From: Tanytarsus gracilentus
Lineage: Eukaryota; Arthropoda; Insecta; Diptera; Chironomidae
Length of the DNA: 64,000 bases
Direction: 5' to 3'
NCBI GenBank assembly: GCA_038502055.1
Contig: JAXRKN010000044.1
Span: 3,630,001 to 3,694,000 of the forward strand
Position numbers and translations under genes: made by a program. This document shows, in pieces, positions 56,801-64,000 of this stretch. The notes under the pieces are model-generated. The model searched no databases. It worked only from the letters and a program-made list of their open reading frames with translations, and was not told where the DNA came from. The number at the start of each line of letters is the position of its first letter. Within the stretch, counting starts at the first letter, position 1.

Positions 56801-59800
56801 TAAATATAATCGCTGCTCAAAAAGAAGAATGGAAGTGACTGTTACTTGCAAGCACCTACTTAAAGATAATCGAACAACTTAATCGCATACATAATCACTG
56901 TTATCATCGATGAGAGTGCCTTTTTAAGTTTAAAATCCAATGTTGCAATTCGCATACTTAAAAAACATTTAACATAGACATCGCAAATGCGCTAACATGA
57001 TGCAAAAATATTAAATTACAAAATGTTTTAAGAGCTTTCGTACGGTCGTACAAGTAAACACAAACGACCTACATTTTTGCTGCTGTTAAATATTTTTTCG
57101 CGCAAGCACTTTATTGTTGATTAGTAAGTGCTAGATCGGATGGAAGGCTTTTAAATTTTGCGGTCAATGATGTTCTAAACAAGAAAATTTTAAACCCTTT
57201 TAAGATTAATTTTCAAAAAATATCTCCATAAAACCGTTTGAGCCATGTGGTCTGACCATTTTCAAAGTAAATTTTGTCCTACAATAAAAAAATCACAAGC
57301 CGACCGTCAGAAATTTAAAAATTAATTTTTCCGAGCATCAAAAATTTCTTTCTTACATAATCGCGAGCTATTTTTGGAACAAAAATAAACAAAGTCATAA
57401 ATCGACGACAACAAAAAGCTTGTGACGTTTTCACAATACTTTTCACCTCGAAAAGGTTGAATCATTTGTTTTTTATGGAAAACTTAAAGCTCTCGTTGGA
57501 GTTCAATTTTATTTCATTTCATGAGAAAAACTTTCGAGATTACCAAGGAAGTATTTGATGGAGACACATCAATGGGTTTTGGTTTCCTGCTTTGACTATT
57601 AAAAAAATTTAGCATTCAAGAAGGTCAAGATAAAATTTTTTATTCATCGTCCTAATCTAGCTTTGCAAAACTTGTTTAGATTTTCGATTAAATTAGATTA
57701 GTCACGAGGAAATAAAAGACAACTCTCTCTGCACCATTGAGCGTGTTTCATTCACTGTGTCATGCATGAGAGTGGCGAGTAAGCTATATGAAAAAGAGAG
57801 AGAGAGAGTTTCATGACTGCAAAAGAGTTGCAGCTTAGTGAACATTGGTATAAGGATGACAGTTGAGTTTAAGTCGCGAGCAAAGAAACATCGAAATTTC
57901 GTTAACGGGTTCGCGACTTCAATTCTGGTCGGTAGATAGTTTATAAAAAATAATTTTATCCTTATCAAGTTGCAAAATAAGAATTTAAAGAGATTATTAT
58001 TGAATCTGATCACGATCATTCATTAAAAATTCTAAGCGCGTGGACTTGTGAAAAAAATTTAAAAAAGTGTCTATCGAGTTTTTTTTTTAATTTTGAATGG
58101 TTGAGAATTTTTTAATAATGCAAAAGTGAAAATTAAATTAATTTACAGAGAAAAAGTATTAAAAATTTTCTATAAATTTCAAAAAAAATTTCGATAATAT
58201 TAAACTGTGAATTTATTAAAACGTCAAACTTTTTTGAGAAAAATGTTAAAAATGTTAAGTGTTAAAATATTTATTTTTGCTTCAATTATTTCCAAAATTT
58301 AATTTACCCAACATTAAAATTTTGAGCAATTTTTTAATTAATCGAAACACAAATTCAGCCGACACATAATGTGTGGCAATATGGTATACGTTTATATGCG
58401 CGTCAAAAATCCGCAACTTAACCGACAGAAGAAAGAAAAAAATTTAAAAAAATGGGGAGACTTTAAATTTTTTAATAATTATGTAATTGATTGAATAATA
58501 AATTCAGCCCAACTAATTTTTGAGACAGTGTGAAAGAAAAACCTGCAAGAGCCCGTCCGAAAGAAATTTTAAAAAGACTCACAAGTAATAAAAATTTCGC
58601 ACCTCTTTGCTGTAAATATTTTGAAATTCTTTTTCTCAAATTTTTGGCATTGTTTTTTGTGCGTTGCATGTCAGCAAAAAAGAAGTAAAAAATATACACA
58701 AAAATTTCTAAGCTGTTTCTTCAAGTAAGTGAGTCACGACATGCACATGGGAGTGAGAGACTTCACAATAAAGCTTAACGTAACTGAAAAATAAGAAAAA
58801 AAACTTCGCAACTCTCGGCTTGTGTCGATTGCCTCATGGGCGCATACACTAAATATGTAGGTTAGTTTGTTAGTAGTACAAGAGGCGAGAGTCTGTGGCA
58901 GTAGTCCGATTCACTTTCGATTTCGTTTTATATCCACTTTCAATCTCTACGAGCTTTTTTCTCTCTCTCTCTCCCGCTTAAGCACGTGCAAATGAGAGTA
59001 CACATTTATTGAGGTCACTGGAAAAAGATTTTCAGCTTTTCAGACATCACCACAAACCAAAAAATTAAAAAATCGCTATGAGACATCTCATGTTGTGATG
59101 AATTAATTATGAAAATTTCTCACTGCCAAAAACAAACATTATTCACCGTAAATTGTGCACTTTTTTCGCTGAAGATGACAGAAAAGTTCAATGCCAGTAA
59201 AGACGAGTGTTGGCTGGGGTTTATACGGTGATGAAATTAGTATTAAAGATCTCTTATAAAGTACGGTAACTTAAATTAATAAATTTCGGGAATTTTAAAA
59301 AACCCCAAATAAAAAATTTATTAAATTTAACGTATGGATTTTTAAAATATGAATTTTTCTGGATGATGTTAATTGAGAAAGATTTTCATTAAAATTATTC
59401 TCAGAGCTCTCCAACTCTCATCCGATCCTCACTTAGAGTCTGGCAAATTATTTTCATGAACTTCATCATCAGTAATTTACAACGTTTAAGACTCATAAGA
59501 GACGATATTTAAACGGTAGAAAATTATATAATCAATAACTTCCAATGCGCCGATCGCATAGTATGCAAAGAGACACACAAAACCTAGTAACACACTTTTT
59601 CGGCAGTCTCTCGTATTAACAAGATGTGTTTGCATAATTCACCAGCGATAAACTGGATTCAAGTTGAATTTAATTGAGACTTTCATTCGACCTTCACCCA
59701 TTCAATTCGAGTTTATTCGCCTCATAATTGCTACGCACTTCAACTTTTTTTTCTCTCTCCGTCTTTCACATGTAATGATAAATTTTTTCACCTTGATTCA

Positions 59801-60696
59801 GCAAACGAGCAGCACAAAGATATTTTCTCGTGTGACGTAACATTGGTATTTCATTGTCGGAGTTAATCGTTGGACTTATTTTTGAGAGGGGGTTGCAAAA
59901 GTGTTAATTTGGGGTGTGATAAACTTATATTGGGATAAATAAAAAATATTACAACTTGCTCAAAAGCTTAAAGTTTTTTTTATAAAATTTTAAAGTTAAT
60001 GTGACAGCAAATTTATATTAAAACGGACCAAAACTTTGTAAATTTTAATTTAGGTATTTAAAATGTTGTATTCCGGTCAAACTTGTTTGAAGGAGCCCAA
60101 AAATGGGATTTTTAAAAATTGCATCATGACAACACTTAAAAAATAAACTTGTAACAAATCTTAATATATCATACAATTCATGCTTCACACGAATTTAATT
60201 AACGTCAGCTTTTTTTGGACAAACGTTAATTATTGTTAAGTCCAACTGTGCTCAAAATTAAAAATCATGATTCGTGTGGATTTAACTTGAATTGCAATTA
60301 AGTTTGAAAAATCATTGGAGATCTCCTTAATTTTGGCGAAAAAAAATTAATTTAAATTTGCAAGTAATTGTGTCTATTCATGCTCTTAATTAAGAACCAC
60401 GTACGAATATTAAAGCCAAACCAAAGTAAATTTTTTTAACCAGTAATAAATTTTAATAAATCATTTACTCATTAGCGGATCTTAAAGTAAAATCATCCTC
60501 GCGTGTCATTAGTAAAAATTTAAGTAATTAAGAAAAAAAGTTGTAAATTACTTAGTTATACACGAAAGTAGCATTATTAAAATACAAATTTATTTTTAAG
60601 TGACATTCAAACTTAGAAACCACCAATGAATTATTTATTTTAAACCTCTTCACCTTTAAAGAACATTGTTTTAAAAAAATTACAGAATAAGTAAAA
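53801..60696. other. Large intergenic region between ABCH copies 2 and 3
   Basis: Nearly 7 kb without a supported gene. It contains GA/CT-rich tracts near 57797-57808 and 58962-58976 and a GC-richer, promoter-like patch around 58840-58990. Open frames such as 57702-58019 and 58472-58699 show no domain or splice structure. Distant first exons or control elements of ABCH copy 3 could lie here. Confidence 0.5.
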
Positions 60697-60704
60697 TATA
60701 AAAG
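60697..60704 (+). promoter_or_regulatory. TATA-like box of ABCH copy 3
   Basis: TATAAAAG 287 bp upstream of the ATG; moderate support only, given the distance. Confidence 0.4.
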
Positions 60705-60983
60705 TCCATCAAATTATTTTCACATTAAGTGTTGTGACTCTAAACTCAATAATTTTCAGCAAAAAAAAAGTTTCACAGAATCATTGACAAATTTTTATTT
60801 TTTTTAAGGCAACCAAAAAGACTATGAGGAGATCATCGTGTACTTGAATATATTTCTTATTCAAAGAGAGACCACAAAAAACATAAAATTAAAAAGTGAT
60901 TTGTTTTGTCGTTAACGGCGTGCTTTGAAGCACGATTCGCTTTAAAATTTAACAAAAAAGGATAAAAGAAGAATTTTTGAAAA

Positions 60984-63950
60984 ATGAGTGCTATGGAAGT
61001 GCGAAGTGGTTACAAATATTATGGGAAGGACAAGGATCCCAAAATTGTGCTGAATAGGATAAACATGACAGTGACACATGGATCTATGTGAGTACAAAAA
61101 GCTTTTTTTATTTCTGTCGTATTTACCGGTTCATTGAGTGATTTAAGAAGAAAAAATTCAAGGTTTTTTATTTTTTTTGCTTCCACGAAATTCCATTGAT
61201 AGTCATAGTCAAATATTTCCGTCTTTTATTATACGACGCAATTTGCATTAAAAAATCCTCACCTGATTGATAGATTTCTTCATACTCTTGACGGTTGCTT
61301 TTCGAGAATTTAATTGAAATATTTTTTTGCAACGTATTGCAAAAATTATTAAAAATACTCAAGTCGAGTGCTTCAAGTAGGGCTGTTAATTTTTTTACTC
61401 TCAAAGCATGAAGCGAAGTACAATGGAAAAATTTGAGTGTTTTCGCAAATTAATGGAGATATTTTCACCGTAAAATTTGCTTTAAGTAACACTAAAAAAT
61501 ATTTAATTGCAAGGAAAAGCAATTTTCTTTTTGTTTGAGGAAATTTCAATATTTTTTTGATTCGTTTTTAAAATTAATTTTTTTAAATTGCAAGAACCAA
61601 ATAATTTTATACATTGTGCATTTATTATGTCATAATCTAAATATAAAAAGCTTTTAAAAGTCCAATTGATGTGTCATTAATAAAAAATATTTATTAATTT
61701 TTTAGCTACGGCTTACTTGGTGCATCAGGTAAAAAACATTTAATGGTTAAGCAATTAAATGAAAATAATTAACAAATTTTTTACATTAGGTTGTGGAAAA
61801 ACAACTTTACTGTCGTGTATTGTTGGCGTTAAGTTCTTAAATGAAGGAAAAATCACAGTGCTAGGTGGAACACCTGGCAAAAAAGGTATGAGTTTAACTA
61901 ATTTTGTTTCGTTTAATTAGCAATTATTAAATTTAACCCATTTAATTGGAAAATTAATTAGGAAGCGGAGTGCCTGGTAAGATTAAATTTAAAAAATTAA
62001 ACTTTTAGAGAATTTTAATTAAAAAAATTGCACAGGACCACGCATTGGATATATGCCACAAGAAATTGCCCTCACCGAAGAATTTTCAATTAAAGAGACA
62101 ATTTACTATTTCGGTCGCATTTATGGCATGTCATCGGACCGGATTAGGGAACGATATAAACTCCTCAAGGATCTCCTTGACTTACCGCCTGGTAGTCGTC
62201 AAATTGGCCATTTAAGTGGCGGTCAACAGCGAAGAGTTTCTTTCGCCGCTGCCATGGTTCATGAACCCGAGTTGCTTATCCTCGATGAGCCGACCGTGGG
62301 TCTTGATCCGCTGCTTCGAGAAAAAATCTGGACTTTTCTCGTGGAAACAACGAGAACGAGCAAACTTGCAGTTATTATCACAACACACTATATTGAAGAG
62401 GCAAAACAAGCGAATTGTGTAAGAAAATAAATATTTAAATTGTCACAGCACACGAATTTCATTAAATTTGCAGATAGGTTTAATGCGAAATGGCATTTTA
62501 TTGGCCGAAGACACACCTCAAAACATTCTCACAAACTATGAAGCAGAAACACTTGAAGATGCCTTCCTACAGCTATGCGTCAAACATGGAGTGTCCGATG
62601 AGGCGAATCGTCATCATCATCACCTTCAACAGGTCCACACTGACAGTATAAAGGCATTGACTGATGAAAGCGATGCGAAGCAAGAATTGAAACGCAAAAA
62701 TTCAATCGAATCGAATGACTCTGACACGGCATGTTGCGTGGGAGTCAGTGAAAATTTGGATTGTAGCAAAAAGAGTTTAGTAAAACGACTTCAAATTACC
62801 ACAAAGAGAAGAATGAAAGCGCTTTTAGCGAAAAATTTTCTTCAACTTCTGAGACAACCAGCGTAAGTTTAAAATTTTAACAATAATATCCGGGAAATTA
62901 ATTTCTTTTGTGTTCTCTCATTTAGTGGTATGGTTTTTCTCACATGTTTTCCCATCTTCCAACTCGTCTGCTTCTACGTGGCCGTCGGCTCAAATCCTAT
63001 TGGACTTAAACTTGCGATCGTGAACGATGAAGTGAAAAATATTGCCGACTGTATGAACACGTCACTCATCACCACGCAAATTAATAACGATACCTGTGAT
63101 TTGAATAAAGTCTCTTGCCGTTTTATAAATCAGCTCAATGACTCTGTTGCCATTAAAAATTACTATAAGACATTCGATGAGGCGTATAGGGACGCAAAAA
63201 AGGGTAAAGTGATTGGTGTGATATATTTTGCGAAGAATTTCACTGAGTCAATGTCTTCGATTCGCGATGATGGACGATTTGCGGAAGAATCGACGTTTTT
63301 TTCATCAGAAATTCAAGTGTACATGGATAAGTCGGATCAACAGTTGACATTCTTCTTAGAGAAAAAACTTCGACAAACCTATCAAGAATTTACAGAGCAG
63401 TTGATGAGAGATTGTCAGTATCCCGTGAAACTTGGAAATATTCCAATTAGATTTGAGATGCCAATTTATGGATCGTTTGATGGAGTTTACACCGACTACA
63501 TAGCTCCGGGTGTTGTGATGACGTAAGAAATTTACTAATTTCGCTTTCATTTTAAAAATTTAAAATTCTAACGTTTATTTTCTATTCAAATTTTTAGAAT
63601 GATTTTCTTCCTTGCAACCCTTATAACCTCAACAATTTTCATCACCGATCGACTTGAGGGTATTTGGGATCGAACACTTGTGGCTGGAGTTTCCACAACT
63701 GAACTTCTAATTGCTCACATCATAACCCAATCAACAGTTATGTTAATGCAATGTATCGAAATTGTAGTACTGGCTGCCTTCATCTTCAACACAGAAAATA
63801 ATGGCGACAATATCACAGTAATTTTCCTGTTGATGCTCCTTGGATTCTCGGGAATGCTTTATGGGCTTTTTATATCCATTTTCTGCGACTCTCACACGAT
63901 GGCAAATTTTATGGCAACTGGCTCGTTTTACCCGATGGTTATCTTATGCG
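60984..63950 (+). CDS. ABCH-subfamily ABC half-transporter, copy 3 (partial, 653+ aa)
   Basis: Runs off the window end: the last visible exon ends at 63950 with a GT donor, in the Gly before the expected MFWP segment. Exons: 60984-61087, 61706-61728, 61790-61885, 61962-61976, 62036-62418, 62474-62862, 62926-63522 and 63598-63950, phases consistent throughout. Walker A (GASGCGKT, 40-47) is split by an intron inside the Ser-Gly step. A 15 nt exon encodes part of a Gly-rich loop (GTPGKKGSGVPGPRIGYMPQ) that replaces the KTKANEILQAG segment of copies 1 and 2. The signature is the canonical LSGGQ. Walker B LLILDEPTVGLDP and the TTHYIEEA H-loop are present. The membrane domain has FLTCFPIFQLVCFYVAVGSN and GIWDRTLVAGVSTTELL. 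It has more introns and a more typical ATPase than its neighbours, so it is probably the most conserved of the three. Confidence 0.9.
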
Positions 63951-64000
63951 GTATACAAAAAATGCTTCATTTTAATATTTTTACTAAATTTAAATTATAT

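Noticed and set aside
57702..58019. 105-codon minus-strand frame
   Set aside because: Contains low-complexity GA/CT sequence and no domain; no promoter or splice support.
1..64000. tRNA, rRNA or CRISPR elements
   Set aside because: T-arm-like motifs lack all other tRNA parts, and no rRNA-like or regularly spaced repeat-spacer structure is present. The 34 bp tandem repeat is AT-rich satellite, not CRISPR.

Overview
The window is nuclear DNA of an insect. The genome is strongly AT-rich and most introns are about 50-150 bp. It carries Rebers-Riddiford (RR-1) chitin-binding cuticle genes, MADF-BESS transcription factors and ABCH transporters, a subfamily found in arthropods but not in mammals. 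This fits a dipteran, most likely a midge-like nematoceran, but the species cannot be fixed from the sequence. Nearly all genes are multi-exon, so single open reading frames understate them. The models here were assembled by hand from GT/AG sites, exon phase and paralogue comparison.

Layout. (1) 0.8-19.2 kb: four RR-1 cuticle protein genes, three on the minus strand (802-3574, 7248-9521, 11243-12401) and one on the plus strand (18181-19167). They are separated by gene-poor DNA, and each starts with a 9-12 nt first coding exon behind a TATA box. (2) 20.4-29.1 kb: five tandem minus-strand paralogues (called A-E here) for small secreted prepropeptides. Each has a signal peptide, an acidic propeptide ending in a Lys-Arg processing site, and a Gly/Tyr/His-rich tail split over 5-9 tiny exons, several only 5 nt long. 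A truncated relic and a ~340 bp segmental duplication lie inside the array. (3) 30.8-33.5 kb: two housekeeping genes, G-protein beta-5 and spermidine synthase. (4) 34.0-38.8 kb: four more small secreted Gly-, Pro- or His-rich genes, including a sixth prepropeptide gene (F, 35103-36480) built like A-E. (5) 40.3-43.8 kb: two tandem MADF-BESS regulators, the second nested in the intron of a TMEM42-like membrane protein gene. (6) 46.3-64 kb: three tandem ABCH half-transporter genes, the third running off the window end.

Functionally the window is weighted towards the outer barrier. RR-1 proteins bind chitin, ABCH transporters in other insects are linked to surface lipid export, and the Gly-rich secreted peptides could be cuticle, secretion or antimicrobial components. 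That common theme is inference. The most unusual system is the Gly-rich prepropeptide array: its secreted repeat is built from micro-exons whose junctions fall almost always inside glycine codons. Unrelated small features include a 178 bp MITE-like element with perfect 24 bp inverted repeats (39304-39481), two further inverted-repeat elements, a 34 bp tandem repeat, and a GC-rich insertion at about 25.04-25.43 kb.
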